A DNA stretch of 64,000 nucleotides. Source: Diploptera punctata (lineage: Eukaryota > Arthropoda > Insecta > Blattodea > Blaberidae). The stretch lies in the NCBI GenBank assembly GCA_030220185.1, contig JASPKZ010007796.1:1054001-1118000 (forward strand), given 5' to 3'. Shown here piece after piece: positions 51,601 to 61,940 of the stretch (within the stretch, counting starts at the first letter, position 1; each line of letters starts with the position of its first letter). The translations under genes and the position numbers were made by a program. Below the pieces are notes generated by a model. The model made no database searches and was not told the DNA's origin. It was given only the letters and a program-made list of their open reading frames with translations.

Positions 51601-52078
51601 TAACTTATTCTATGGTCATTATCAGATTTTACCTTCTCTAGATTATCTTTTTGCAGTCATTAAGTCATATCCACTTTTTTTTCATGTCATATATTTATTT
51701 TGTTTTTGTTTTTTGTTTCGATCAAAAATTGTATAAAGGGCAAAATTGAGAAAGAGAAAGATGGAAATGCAAACAGGACATTTAATTTTTCTTGTCTTTG
51801 TTTGTGGAGCAGAATTAAACAAGAACGACATGTAGGCCTGTAAGATCTGTTGCAACATATATATAACGTTTTAATATGAATCTATGATACCTAAGTGTTA
51901 AGAAAGTTTTACAGTGATTAGATAATTAAATTAATTTGTATTCGTTGATTGATCTTGCTGAGAATGTAGGATAAAATTTGCGTTTTTATTATTTATTAAT
52001 GAGATAGCCCCATGATAAGATCATGGAAGCAAATGACGACTGGGGGAATTAACTTAGGAAATAACTAATAAAAACCCG
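51601..52078. other. No gene recognised
   Basis: AT-rich, no shared repeats seen. Confidence 0.4.
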
Positions 52079-52806
52079 CAGCCTTTGCAGATGACAAGAT
52101 TTTAATAGCAAAAACAGAAGACGAACTACAAATAATGCTATATAAACTAAACGAAATATCAAAAATATGCAACATGGAAATATCATCAGAAAAAAAAACA
52201 ATGGCATTCAAGTGCGCTCATCCAGTTCGGAGAAAGATAATATTAGAATATAAACCAATAGAACAAGTGTTAAGATATAACTTCCCAGATTGCGAAATAT
52301 CATACACAGTGGAAACAGTTATAAATAACAAACTAAATAAGTTTAATTATATAACAGGAACACTAAAAAGAACTTTGAAAAATAAAGCCAGGAAAGACTC
52401 TATAATGAAATTATACAAGACAATGGAAGTGCCTATTATTACTTATGGATCCGAAACATGGACAGTGACAACACAACTATCTGCCAGATTACAAGCTGCT
52501 GAAATGAAATTCCTCAGACCAATAGCAGGATAGGCTATCAAAGAAGAGACAAAAAACACAACACAGAAATAAGACAACTAAAAGTAGAGGAATTAAACAC
52601 AACAATAGTGAAATACAGAACAAACGGGAAATAACACTTGGCAAGGATGACTGAGAATAGAATACCAAAAGCAGCATACAGCTATTCATCACGAGGAAGA
52701 AGAAGTTTGGGAAGACCAAAGAAAATATGGAAACAACAGCAATTTGGAGCCGGAACAGGCTAGTAAATAAACCTAAACCGTGAAGATGATGATGAAGAAG
52801 AAGATT
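52079..52806 (+). pseudogene. RTE-C-like reverse transcriptase fragment
   Basis: Decodes AFADDKILIAKTEDELQ (catalytic FADD), NMEISSEKKTMAFK, KLNKFNYITGTLKRTLKNKA, YKTMEVPIITYGSETWTV and QAAEMKFLRPIAG, then after a stop RIPKAAYSYSSRGRRSLGRP. It ends in a GATGATGATGAAGAAGAAG tail. It is 5' truncated at the catalytic box, like the copy at 12455. Confidence 0.87.
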
Positions 52807-52809
52807 AAT

Positions 52810-53195
52810 GAGGTAGCCCATTGTTGAGCCATAACCTCTCCTTTGTTAGGAGTTAATAGACCAAGTTAATTTTTAGTTACATTATTTGCCCATAGATGTC
52901 ATGAATGTCATGCGGTCAACACCCTATACAATGAGACATTTAACAGGCAACTATGGTATTACTACGACATTGAGATCGGTAAATTTTGCTTAGAGGCCTT
53001 TTTATTCAGGCTTAAGGCTCTTTTACAAGCTTGAAAATCTTCATACTCGAGATCCACGGCTAAAAGACCCTCCCGGAGGACTTGCTCCTTGTTTTCCCAT
53101 CCTAAAAAAATGCATCAACACCGGCCGGGTTTGAACCCGCGATCCTCGGGACCAGAGGCAAGGAGCATAATCACTAGTCCTCCACGGTCGACAAA
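52810..53195 (-). mobile_element. SINE-D, long copy
   Basis: The head at the right has GGGTTTGAACCCGCG (B box in reverse) and CATAATCACTAGTCC (A box in reverse). The body runs left to AGCCCATTGTTGAGCC. It has an inverted partner at 53330-53358 plus 53720-53823, whose last bases continue after the pogo-like insertion at 55386-55440. Confidence 0.75.
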
Positions 53196-53225
53196 AGTCG
53201 GCGTAGAAATTCGTTATTGTAAACT

Positions 53226-53312
53226 TAAAGTAAAGTAAAGTGATCCCCCCGCTGGAGCCTTAGGGAATCCTTGGGTAGTAGGAGAGAAAAGGCTCCCAAC
53301 TTTGGAAACAAT
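53226..53312 (-). mobile_element. SINE-B 3' fragment
   Basis: GTAAAGTGATCCCCCCGCTG and AGGCTCCCAACTTTGG mark the SINE-B tail, here diverged and headless. Confidence 0.65.
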
Positions 53313-53367
53313 CAACATAAGGTTGTGAATTCTGAATAAAGAGGCTTCTAAGCAAAATTTACCGACA

Positions 53368-53719
53368 TCCATCCATCCATAGTAATTCTGCCCGAGGGCA
53401 GGTCTTTCACTGCAATCACAGCATTTTCATGCTATGCTTTACAGGTTTACTAGGGAATTGTAGGTGTGGTAGCTTCCCGTTGCTTTCCACACCGGTGAAG
53501 GATGATGAAGATGAGATGATAATGATAAGGGTGATAATGATGATGATGGCCATATGATTTCGGGGACGTTTGTGCCTTAAAGGTTTCCTGACATTTGTCT
53601 TACAGGTGAGGAAAAACCCCGACAAAAACCTCACCCAGAAAAACTGCCCCAACCGGGGATCCAACCCGGGCCCGCTGCGTGACATGGCAGCACACTACCT
53701 CGAGACCACAGCGGTGGAC
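53368..53719 (-). mobile_element. SINE-A, complete copy
   Basis: Full SINE-A with internal microsatellite. Duplication TTACCGACA (53359-53367 and 53720-53728). It is inserted in the inverted SINE-D copy. Confidence 0.92.
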
Positions 53720-54638
53720 TTACCGACACCAACACTTTACTAATACCTTAATTGCCTGTTAGATGTCTCATTGGGTCAGTGTGTTGGCCGCATGCCATTC
53801 ATGACATCTACGAGCAAGTAGACCCTCGATTATCCGAGATAATATAGACCGAGGGTGCCTCGGATAAGCGATAACTCGGAATACACAGACTCTGTCAATA
53901 ATAGAGAGGGAAACGTATGGTAAACAAATGGAATTATTGAAAACGTGATCATAGATGTGAAAAAAGGCATCTATTGCATTATGAAATAAAAAACTTACAG
54001 TACATACTGTACTTGTTTCAGTTAAAAAAGTTATTTCTTCAAATAGTTCATTTTCTGTTTATCGAAACTCGGTCGCTTCTTTGTCGCAGTTTCACATAAT
54101 CGTCGTAGCAGTAGAAGATTCTGTAAGTTGTTGTCTCTGACAGTTACTCTAGGTACCTCGCTTCCTTTTGTACACTACTTTTCGCTGAATTTCATCCAAA
54201 ATAAATAATAGTTTTAAAAAACTAAAACAACACGCTTTATTAGAAAACCGAACTAAAAAAATGAAAAATAATTTTAATTTCCAACATGCTTGGGATAAAT
54301 AATTTTACCATCAAAAGCGTGGGATGCTCTTTAACAATTAATATATTTGACAATAAACAGATATTGGTAAAAGTAAAGTATCTAAGAAGAAAATGTAAAC
54401 ATCATAAAAAGCACCCCACGCTTTTGATGGTAAAATTATTTATCCCAAGCGTGTTGGAAATTAAAATTATTTTCCATTTTTTTAGTTCGGTTTTCTAATA
54501 AAGCGTGTTGTTTTAATTTTTTAAAACTATTTTTTTTTTAGTTTTAATATTTTACAGAATAAGATAAAAATGTAAATATATTTAAATTCGATTCTATTGT
54601 AGTATGAGCTGAAAGTAATACTCTTCTAAAAAGAAAAC

Positions 54639-54732
54639 TCCCAGCCGGATTTGAACCAGCGACCTATGGATTACAGAAACTATATACCGGTACCACTACA
54701 GTGTACAGCTCTACCAACTGAACTCTTACAAC
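54639..54732 (-). tRNA. tRNA-Tyr-like relic with 24-base intron
   Basis: Minus strand: GTTCAGTTGGTAGAGC, CACTGTAG, intron at 54695-54672 (TGGTACCGGTATATAGTTTC, then TGTA), ATCCATAGGTCGC, GGTTCAAATCCGG. The B box and the 3' half of the anticodon arm are closer to a real tRNA-Tyr than in copy 1. The 5' end again starts GTTGTAA. Confidence 0.75.
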
Positions 54733-54779
54733 GGTTGACTAAAAAGTCGACAAGTCCGGAACCTATTATACCAGTTTTC

Positions 54780-55265
54780 ATTTTTTTTGATTTTCTGATG
54801 ATTCTGGCCAGGATTTTAGAAAACAAATGTGAAATTATTATATTGTCACGGGTCCTTTACACGTATACAAAGTTTCAAGTCGATCCAATGTTTCTAAGTG
54901 GGTGAAAATCGTGTTCAAAAATTCCGTTACATAGATACAAAGACACTTTTTTTGATTTTCTGATTCTGGCCATGATTTTAGAAACAAAATATGAAATTAT
55001 TATATTGTCACGGGTCCTTTACACGTATACAAAGTTTCAAGTCGATCCAATGTTTCTAAGTGGGTGAAAATCGTGCTCAAAAATTCAGTTACATACATAC
55101 AAAGACACTTTTTTTGATTTTCTGATTCTGGCCATGATTTTAGAAACAAAATATGAAATTATTATATTGTCACGGGTCTTTTACAAGTATGCAAAGTTTC
55201 AAGTCGATCCAATGATTTTAAGTGGGCGAAAATCGCGTTAAAAGATTCAGTTACATAGATAGGTA
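54780..55265 (-). repeat. 162-bp tandem head units
   Basis: Three units with an exact 162-base step (the word GATTCTGGCC ends at 54809, 54971 and 55133). Each contains TTTCAAGTCGATCCAATG and GTGGGTGAAAATCG. Copy 1 of the composite has one unit. Confidence 0.9.
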
Positions 55266-55440
55266 CAGGTCAAGCTAATATAAAGCGTGTAAAAACGCGT
55301 CTACCGCGTAAAACGGGACTTTTTTTTGTGACCACCTCGGTTAACCCGGAACTCGGTTAGTCGGGGTTCGGATAACTGCGGCTCTACTGTAAGTAAAAAT
55401 CAACTTGGTCTAGTAACTTGGCCCAACAATGGGCTGCGCC

Positions 55441-55980
55441 ATTATAGAATATAGATTTGCAAACATTCAACGTAGGTTTGTGAACTATGCATCACCCGTA
55501 GAACATACTTCTGGTACTCATTTCTATTAGAGTTTGAGTCGACAGGACAGAATTTTTATGGAGTTAAAAAATTCCAACCCCTATCGGCTTGTAGCATTTT
55601 GCCCTAACAAAATATGCTAGGGGTGCTCCTAAATATTTATGGACTTGCATATTTTAGCATGTTATGAGAGCAATATTACTTTTTTTTTTACCCATTGCGC
55701 TTAGAGCGGAGAACTGAACTGAACTCTTCACGCGCTACTTAACAGCATTTTTAATACGACATAAAGATCATAGCGCTAGGGGACGTCAGGGATGTTGTGT
55801 CTTACAGTGGTGGGGGGAGAGACTGGATTTCATATGTTAACATGACATGCATTTACAGTCCCTCTCTTCGCCTTGGTCAATATATTCATACTTTACATTC
55901 ATAGTCACATCAGGTTTATAATCTGGGGTTCACAACCCACGTCATCTGTTATTCAATAGAGGTCGTTTGCTGTGTTAATA
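55441..55980. other. No gene recognised
   Basis: About 540 bases. A few SINE-B-like words (AGTTTGAGTCGA, CTTGTAGCATTTTGCC) at 55500-55600 may be a badly decayed copy. Confidence 0.4.
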
Positions 55981-55994
55981 TTTGTTTTCTGCTA

Positions 55995-56777
55995 ACTAAC
56001 TAACTCACTGGCACTATCGAATCCGTAGGTTCATGGCCGCGCGGACATAAGCTCTCCATATATCCCTATCCTGAGCCAATCTTTTCCAATGATCCTCTGT
56101 ATAATCTAAAAAGTAAAGTGATCCCACAACAGGCCCGGAGGCCCTTGGGGTAGTAGGAGGTTAAGGCTCCCACTTTTTTCTAGACAATCGGCACTTTATG
56201 TCAGCCGGGTTGTTTAGCCCTGCGTGACGGCCGCCTTTACCCCCAGAACAAGCGTCTGGTACTCATTTCAGTTAGAGGCTGAGTCGAGCCCAGGGCCATA
56301 GTGCCGCCAGAGGGTTTGGGTCAGTTTAAAAATCCTGACCCCGACGGGACTTGAACCCTCGACCCTCCGACTTGTAGCTCAGTGCCTTAACCACTACGCT
56401 ACGGCGTGCCCCCCTGTATAATCTACTTCCCTCAAATTATAATTAATGTTATTCTACCACCTCATTCTTGGTCTACCAACTGAACGTTTTCCCTCTGGTT
56501 TTCCTACAAGAAGATTCCATGCACGTCTTTCATTTCCCATTCGTGCCACATGTCCTGTCCATCGCAGTCTACGAGACTTAACTGTTCTCATCATATCTGG
56601 ATTCCTATAAAGACCGTGTAATTCACTGTTATGCAGTCTTCTCCATTCACCTGTCTGTTCGTCTCTCTTTGGTCCAAAATTTTTCCTAAGAACGTTATTC
56701 TCAAATACTTGTAATCTCCTTTCCTCCCTTAAAGTAAGAGTCCATGTTTCGCATCCATATAATATAACTGGTAGAAG
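55995..56777 (-). mobile_element. RTE-A insertion containing a SINE-B
   Basis: Truncated RTE-A on the minus strand with the tip at 55995-56040 and decayed tail-coding sequence up to 56777. Perfect duplication TTGTTTTCTGCTA (55982-55994 and 56778-56790). A SINE-B (56109-56413) later inserted into it. Confidence 0.92.
56109..56413 (-). mobile_element. SINE-B nested in RTE-A
   Basis: Complete SINE-B. Perfect duplication of RTE-A sequence, CTGTATAATCTA (56097-56108 and 56414-56425), showing it is younger than the RTE-A. Confidence 0.95.
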
Positions 56778-56807
56778 TTGTTTTCTGCTACATTTTATAT
56801 TTATTGT

Positions 56808-56965
56808 TCATAACCAGTCTCATGGGCTAGTGGTCAGCTTTTCTGACTACAATTCATGATGTCCCGGGTTCGATTCCCGGTCAAACACTAGGAATTTTTC
56901 CTTAAAGGGAATTATTCTTGTGATTGCCCATGGTCTGGAATTTAGGTTAAGTTTAGGTTAAGAAC
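56808..56965 (+). mobile_element. SINE-E head fragment
   Basis: tRNA-like head with GGGCTAGTGGTCAGC (A box) and GGGTTCGATTCCC (B box), then CCTTAAAGGGAATTATTCTT and a GTTAAGTTTAGGTTAAGAAC block. The tail is cut off by RTE sequence. Confidence 0.8.
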
Positions 56966-57370
56966 TCTCAGTATTAAATAGTCTTCTCCATTCGCCTCTC
57001 TGTTCATCTTCTTTTCTCCTTCTTCGGCTTTCCCCACTTACAGGTTTGCCGTCTTCAGTTTCCATTTATTTCTATCATTCGAATTTCATTCTTCCAAATT
57101 CCTATCATCCATTATAGTTCTGACGTAGGTTTTCCATTTCTATCTTGGTCTGCCACGTTTATTTTTTCCAGGGGGTGACCATTGGTATATATACTTTTCG
57201 GCCATCTTTCATTTTCCATTCTTTGTACATGGCCATACCATTAAGAGTCAATCCTCTTAACAAGAGATGTGGCGACCCTAATTTTTCTCCAAAATAATTC
57301 ATTTCTTATTTTATCCTGTCTTGTTTTCGTTTTGGAGGCGTCTTCTAAGATAATCAAATTCAAATCTCTC
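56966..57370 (-). mobile_element. RTE-F 3' fragment
   Basis: The minus strand gives broken frames with KIRNELFWRKIRV, GRPRxKW, IMDDRNLEE and KAEEGE, the order of an RTE C-terminus. A related plus-strand fragment is at 59150-59321. Confidence 0.55.
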
Positions 57371-57374
57371 TTTT

Positions 57375-57393
57375 AATAATAATGATGATGATG

Positions 57394-57453
<60 letters not shown>
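57375..57453 (+). repeat. (TAA)n microsatellite
   Basis: GATGATGATG passing into about 22 AAT triplets. Confidence 0.95.
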
Positions 57454-57458
57454 GTAGT

Positions 57459-57765
57459 CCCTCGCTGTAGCCGAGTGGTTAAGGCAGGAAGCCTTAGCAC
57501 AGAGCTACGGGACTTGTGCTGGTTCGAGTCTCCATGGGGGATGAAATTTTCTCATGGAATTTCAGTCAGTATGGGACCGGTGTCCACCCAGCATCGTGAG
57601 GCATTTGGGTAACTACAATACCTAGCGGCTCCAGGTTGAGAAAACCAGCTATAACGGCTGGGCCCGACATGATGACCACATGTCAGCCCTAGACTGGCTG
57701 GATGGTCGTCTACCTTTGTGATTTAACATGTGTGCCTGTCAGGTCAGTAGCCGGTTGTTAGGTCA
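57459..57765 (+). mobile_element. SINE-C copy 1
   Basis: Head TAGCCGAGTGGTTAAGGCAG (A box of leucine/serine-tRNA style) and GGTTCGAGTCTCC (B box), body GGGACCGGTGTCCACCCAGC and CCAGCTATAACGGCTGG. Its 3' end is uncertain because it abuts RTE sequence. Confidence 0.85.
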
Positions 57766-57832
57766 TGGACCAACGCCATAGTTTTTGTCTTACTCACCGA
57801 AATTTGTAAATTATAATCTTGGGTTATATTTG

Positions 57833-58181
57833 GTCCCGCGCCGTAGCCGAGCGGTTAAGGTAGGAAGCCTTGGCGCAGAGCTACGGGACTTGCGCTGGTT
57901 CGAGTCTCCATGGGGGAAGAAATTTTCTCATGGTATTGCGGCCAGTATGGGACCGGTGCCCACCCAGCATCGTGAGGCAATTGGGTAGCTACAATAAGTA
58001 GCGGCTCCAGGTTGAGGAACCAGCTATAACGGCTGGGGGACTCGACATGCTAACCACATGTCACCCCTACACTGGCTGTTGATCATCTACCTCTGTGATT
58101 GACACATGTGGATGTGAAGGGCCAGCAGCCGGCTGGTAAAAGGGCAACCGCTGAAAAGTGGAAAGACCCTCAATCGGAATC
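57833..58181 (+). mobile_element. SINE-C copy 2, inserted in an RTE reading frame
   Basis: Complete, with perfect duplication GGGTTATATTTG (57821-57832 and 58182-58193). The flanks join on the minus strand into one reverse transcriptase frame: YVDDQVILATSEDHLQRAVH (58260-58201) leading across the duplication into DYNLQISVSKTK (57820-57785). It therefore landed in the palm of an RTE-C-like element. Confidence 0.92.
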
Positions 58182-58193
58182 GGGTTATATTTG

Positions 58194-58262
58194 ACAATCT
58201 ATGTACTGCTCTTTGTAGGTGATCTTCAGAAGTAGCCAATATTACTTGATCATCTACATACA
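58194..58262 (-). pseudogene. RTE-C-like palm fragment interrupted by SINE-C
   Basis: Encodes YVDDQVILATSEDHLQRAVH on the minus strand; YVDD is the catalytic box. It continues at 57832-57781 beyond the SINE. Confidence 0.75.
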
Positions 58263-58271
58263 CTTAATAAT

Positions 58272-59149
58272 AAAACCAACAAGATACTTTCGCCGAATGT
58301 ACAGGAAAACGCTCACTGTGTTTACAAAGAGACCTAAAACACGTCTGGGGAAAAGAATCGTATATACTCAACCTCGGATTTAAGGAGAGATCAGGGCTTG
58401 CTTGGTTTAGGCTAGGGGCATGGAAATTTCTAAAAATTAGCGACGATCATGATATGCGAATATGTACAATGTGCGGGAACTTTGAAGATGAGATACATAT
58501 ATTAGGAAAATGTAATGATTTAGAATATTGGAGACGTCAGTTATTACCGGAAAGATTTCTAAATTCAAATCGGGAAAGATTGGCATGCTACGAATTATTG
58601 GTAAATCCAGAAAATTGGATAAACCTCGGTAAATTTCTGGACAAAACGCGAAAAATAAGGACAACACTCATTCATGAATAAATATATGTTATCAAAATGC
58701 AATACCATTAATTATTAACATTTATATATAAATTATTTAGTGTATAATGCTGTTGTGTTATTATTTAATTGTAATATTAATGTGTTTTCTTTATGTAATT
58801 GTAATGTTAATGTTTTTTTAGTGTATAATGCTATTGTGTTATTATTTAATTGTAATATTATTGTGTTTTCTTTATGTAATTGTAATGTTAATGTTTTTAG
58901 TGTATAATGCTATTGTGTTATTATTTAATTGTAATATTATTATTGTGTTTTCTTTATGTAATTGTAATGTTATTGCTGTTTTTGTTGTTTATTTTTCTTT
59001 ACACTAGTACCAATTATTACTTTATTGTAACGGACTGTCAACAGCACGTACGGCTTACTGCCCGTGCGACCCATATTTGCAAATAATATTGTAAATATCT
59101 AACTTTTTGTCTAATAAAGTCCTACTACTACTACTAATAATAATAAATT
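58272..59149 (+). pseudogene. CR1/L2-like element tail, third copy, with 3' end
   Basis: The frame 58454-58681 reads MRICTMCGNFEDEIHILGKC, LEYWRRQLLPERFLNSNRER and DKTRKIRTTLIHE. The upstream part (FAECTGKRSLCLQRDLKHVW) is in broken frames. The 3' UTR holds three tandem units of about 80-90 bases (58736-58975; each with TATTTAATTGTAATATTA and TTTCTTTATGTAATTGTAAT). It ends with the hairpin at 59044-59067 and a TACTACTACTAATAATAATA tail. Confidence 0.85.
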
Positions 59150-59321
59150 AAACACAGTAGGACACAGAAACAAACAAAGAAGTATTGAAATGGATATTTC
59201 ATGGAAAAGGGAAACGACGTAGACCAAAGCCAACGTGGATAAAGAAATTCAAGACAACATGAAGAAGAGAAATATGGCGGAAGCAGACGGGGAAGTGTGG
59301 AAGAAAAATATTGTATATTTA
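59150..59321 (+). mobile_element. RTE-F-like 3' fragment
   Basis: Broken frame with KRRRPKPTWIKKF, NMKKRNMAEADGEVWKKNI, ending at TTAGGTTGAGGAT. The GRPKPTW..EA..D...W order is that of RTE tails. Confidence 0.5.
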
Positions 59322-59331
59322 GGTTGAGGAT

Positions 59332-59658
59332 GTCCACCGCTGGTAGCGCGCTGCCTTGTCACGCAGCGGGCCCGGTTTCGATCCCCGGTCGGGGCAGTTT
59401 TTCCGGGTGAGGTTTTTAACGGGGTTTTTCCTCATCTGTAAGACAAATGTCAGGAAACCTTTAAGGCCCAAACGGTCCCCGAAATCATATGGCCATCATC
59501 ACCATCCTTTCATTATCATCATCATCATCCTTCACCGGTGTGGAAAGCAATGGGAAGCTACCACACCTACAATTGCCTAGTAAAGTTGCAAACATAGCAT
59601 GAAAATGCTAGGATTGCAGTTAAGGACCTGCCTTCGGGCAGAATTACTATGGACGGAT
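59332..59658 (+). mobile_element. SINE-A copy
   Basis: Head CCACCGCTGGTAGCGCGCTG, B box GGTTTCGATCCCC, tail CTGCCTTCGGGCAG. Perfect duplication GGTTGAGGAT (59322-59331 and 59659-59668). Confidence 0.92.
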
Positions 59659-59789
59659 GGTTGAGGATACGTGTAAATAACAGAAACCATCCTGAAATAA
59701 AAACAAATAAATAAACAGGTAAACAGGAAACGTCACTTATATCATGTACATTACAGGTGAAGCTATGGATATAAATAAATTAGATTTGT

Positions 59790-59855
59790 TTTAAATTGAT
59801 CTAACTTCCGGCAGCCCCTGATTTCCTGTGATAGGGAATTTCAGTTGCGAGAAAC
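59790..59855 (-). mobile_element. CR1-like C-terminal scrap
   Basis: The minus strand reads SRNWNSLSQEIRGCRKL, the same short C-terminal segment as at 33345-33410. Confidence 0.5.
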
Positions 59856-59888
59856 GCAAAGGAAAAAAGAAAAAAAAAATCTGCTAAA

Positions 59889-60257
59889 GTCCACCGCTGT
59901 GGTCTTGGGGTAGCGTGCTGTCTTGTCACGCGGCGGGCCCGGGTTCGATCCCCGGTCGGGACAGTTTTTCTGGGTGAGGTTTTTATCGGGGTTTTTCCTC
60001 ACCTGTAAGACAAAGTCAGGAAAACTTTAAGGCCCAAACAGTCCCCGAAATCATATGGCCATCGCAATCATCATCATTCATATTCATCTTAGGTTAAGTT
60101 TAGGATTAAGGACTCTCCTGGTGCACCATTATCATCATCATCACCCATCATATCATCGGGGCAACGTAACCTCAGAAGTGGGTTACAAGTACGCCATGCG
60201 AGGAGAGAAACCAGGAATGTCGAAAGACAAACCTGGGGCATTTGAAAAATAATAAAT
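59889..60257 (+). mobile_element. Chimeric SINE: A-type head, E-type tail (second copy)
   Basis: The head (59889-60070) is SINE-A with an intact B box GGTTCGATCCC. From AGGTTAAGTTTAGGATTAAG (about 60090) the tail is the SINE-E module with CTCTCCTGGTGC and GCGAGGAGAG. One duplication encloses the whole, TCTGCTAAA (59880-59888 and 60258-60266). It therefore moved as a single unit. Confidence 0.9.
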
Positions 60258-60266
60258 TCTGCTAAA

Positions 60267-60770
60267 AATCTGAAAGGACTGCAAAATAAAACTGCATGAT
60301 AGATGTGTATAAAAATTTAATGCGCAAGCCATCATTATGTTTCCATAATGATTTCATGTTCTCTAGACGTATTACATGTAATATAAACCACAAATAATAT
60401 TTTTGTTGAAGTTTTTTTTGTGTAAAAAATGTCATCGGAAAATAACTTACATCATAATGACAATGCGTCGATATTTTAATTGTTAACGGGAACATTATTC
60501 ATTGTTTACAATGGGTTGAGCAAATTGCCAATAGAGGACTCGAGTCATCAATTATTCGCTGGGCGTTATTCAGCTCATTTCTGCGCAGTCCACAGATCGA
60601 TATCCGGTCACATTATTCATTATTCCATTACTGCCATATACACGAGTATATTAAACAAAACTAACATGCACAAAGCTTTCGGTTTATAATTTTATTACAA
60701 CCAAACCAACTAATATTTATGTATCGTTGTCCACATCTCTATCTTGCCAGGATTTTACTACAAGTTTTAT
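60267..60770. other. No gene recognised
   Basis: AT-rich, no repeats found. Confidence 0.4.
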
Positions 60771-60846
60771 GATTAATTAAATAAAAATGGGACTTCTTTT
60801 TTATTTGATTTTTATATTTATTAAGATATAATTCAGTGACAGCTGT
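60771..60846 (-). mobile_element. PLE tail fragment (empty-site reference)
   Basis: The same tail as at 19775-20390 without the Helitron: TTAAGATATAATTCAGTGAC is continuous. The hammerhead-like part is lost. Confidence 0.75.
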
Positions 60847-60909
60847 TAAGTTTCACTTATTTCCTTATTATACTTCATTCTCAGTCTTCCATTACCTTTT
60901 ACTGTACCA

Positions 60910-61940
60910 TCTAATATGTAAAAATGAATGTTTGTTTGTTGTTTGGTTTGTTTGTTTGTTCATACTTTATGCGCGGCCATACCGTTGATCTTCTTGTGAT
61001 GGTTTTCTTTGCAAAATGTTCAGGAGATTCCCGGGATGAAGATAGACTACAAGAGAGTTGTGATACCCAACTGCTACATCCTTAAAAAAAACACCCTTTG
61101 TAGTGAAACACGTGAAAAAGTCCATTTTGTTATGCTTAAATGGTTTACGCTGACTAAACCACAACAAATACACAAAATTAATATACACAGAATTTATTGA
61201 ATTCTGAAAAAAAAACTGTACAAAACAGTCCGCGTCAGCATATGTTTATCTTTTACAAATAACACACAATAGCCATTTTTGTCTTTCATTGATGCCAAGG
61301 AGATCGGGATAAGTAGATTCCCGGGCAAGCATGTACTGCCATACCATTCATCCGATTGTCATGGGACTATTTGCAAAATGTTCAGGGTTTTCCCGGGAAG
61401 GTTATAGGTTATAAGAGAGTTTTAATGCTCAAGTCCTTCACCCTTAAAAATCACCTTCTGTGGTGAATAAACGTGGGGAAAAAAAGTAGCTTTTTGTAAA
61501 CGTAAATGGCTTACGCTGCCTAAACCATAACAAATACCCACAATTAGGTATATTGTATACAGAATTAAATATCTCAAAACACTCTACAGAAAAGTCCGCG
61601 ACAGCATATATTTATATTTTAAGGATAACTCACAATAACCATTTTTGTCTTTCATTGATGCCAAGAAGATCAAGATAAGTAGATTCCCGGGCAAGCATAG
61701 CAGCGCACGGTGGGTATTCTTTTATGCATAACTCAAAATAACGAATTTTGTCTTTTTGCTCATTTATACCATATACATTGGGATGCGTAGATTCCTGGGC
61801 AACTTCGGGTACTCAGCACGGGGTATCTAAAAATAATAACGATATAAATTTATATTTATTTTTCCTTTCACTTATTCAACTAAATCCAACACACATTATC
61901 ATTTATTTAGGTGTAGCAGAGCACGCCGGGTATTAGCTAG
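60910..61940 (+). mobile_element. Helitron-like element, non-autonomous, 1.03 kb
   Basis: Begins TCTAATATGTAAAAATGAAT after an A and ends TTAGCTAG before a T. Internal repeats of about 350 bases carry TTTGTCTTTCATTGATGCCA and AGTAGATTCCCGGGCAAGCA (61290, 61660). The final hairpin is degraded (GCACGCCGGG). No protein frame. It shares sequence with the Helitron at 38586. Confidence 0.7.

Larger units (their letters stand above)
54205..55320 (-). mobile_element. Composite foldback element with tRNA-Tyr relic, copy 2
   Basis: Reading the minus strand: terminal ACACGCTTTATATTAGC (55290-55274), three tandem 162-base head units (about 55265-54780), the tRNA-Tyr-like segment (54732-54639), a spacer, and a foldback with arms 54415-54540 and 54209-54330 around a loop. 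The loop is the same as in copy 1 in the same relative orientation. The outer foldback end (CTAATAAAGCGTGTTG) is an inverted version of the head terminus, so the whole has TIR-like ends. Confidence 0.75.
53824..55385. mobile_element. pogo-like DNA element remnant hosting the composite
   Basis: The left end TAGACCCTCGATTATCCGA (53828) and the right end TCGGATAACTGCGGCTCTAC (55363-55382) form terminal inverted repeats with GATTATCCGA-type cores typical of pogo/Tigger elements. Together they interrupt a SINE-D copy (sequence resumes with AAAAATCAACTTGGTC). Near 55310 the words TAAAACGGGACTTTTTTTTT resemble DETGLFF-coding DNA at 6010. The middle is occupied by the tRNA-Tyr composite. Confidence 0.55.
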
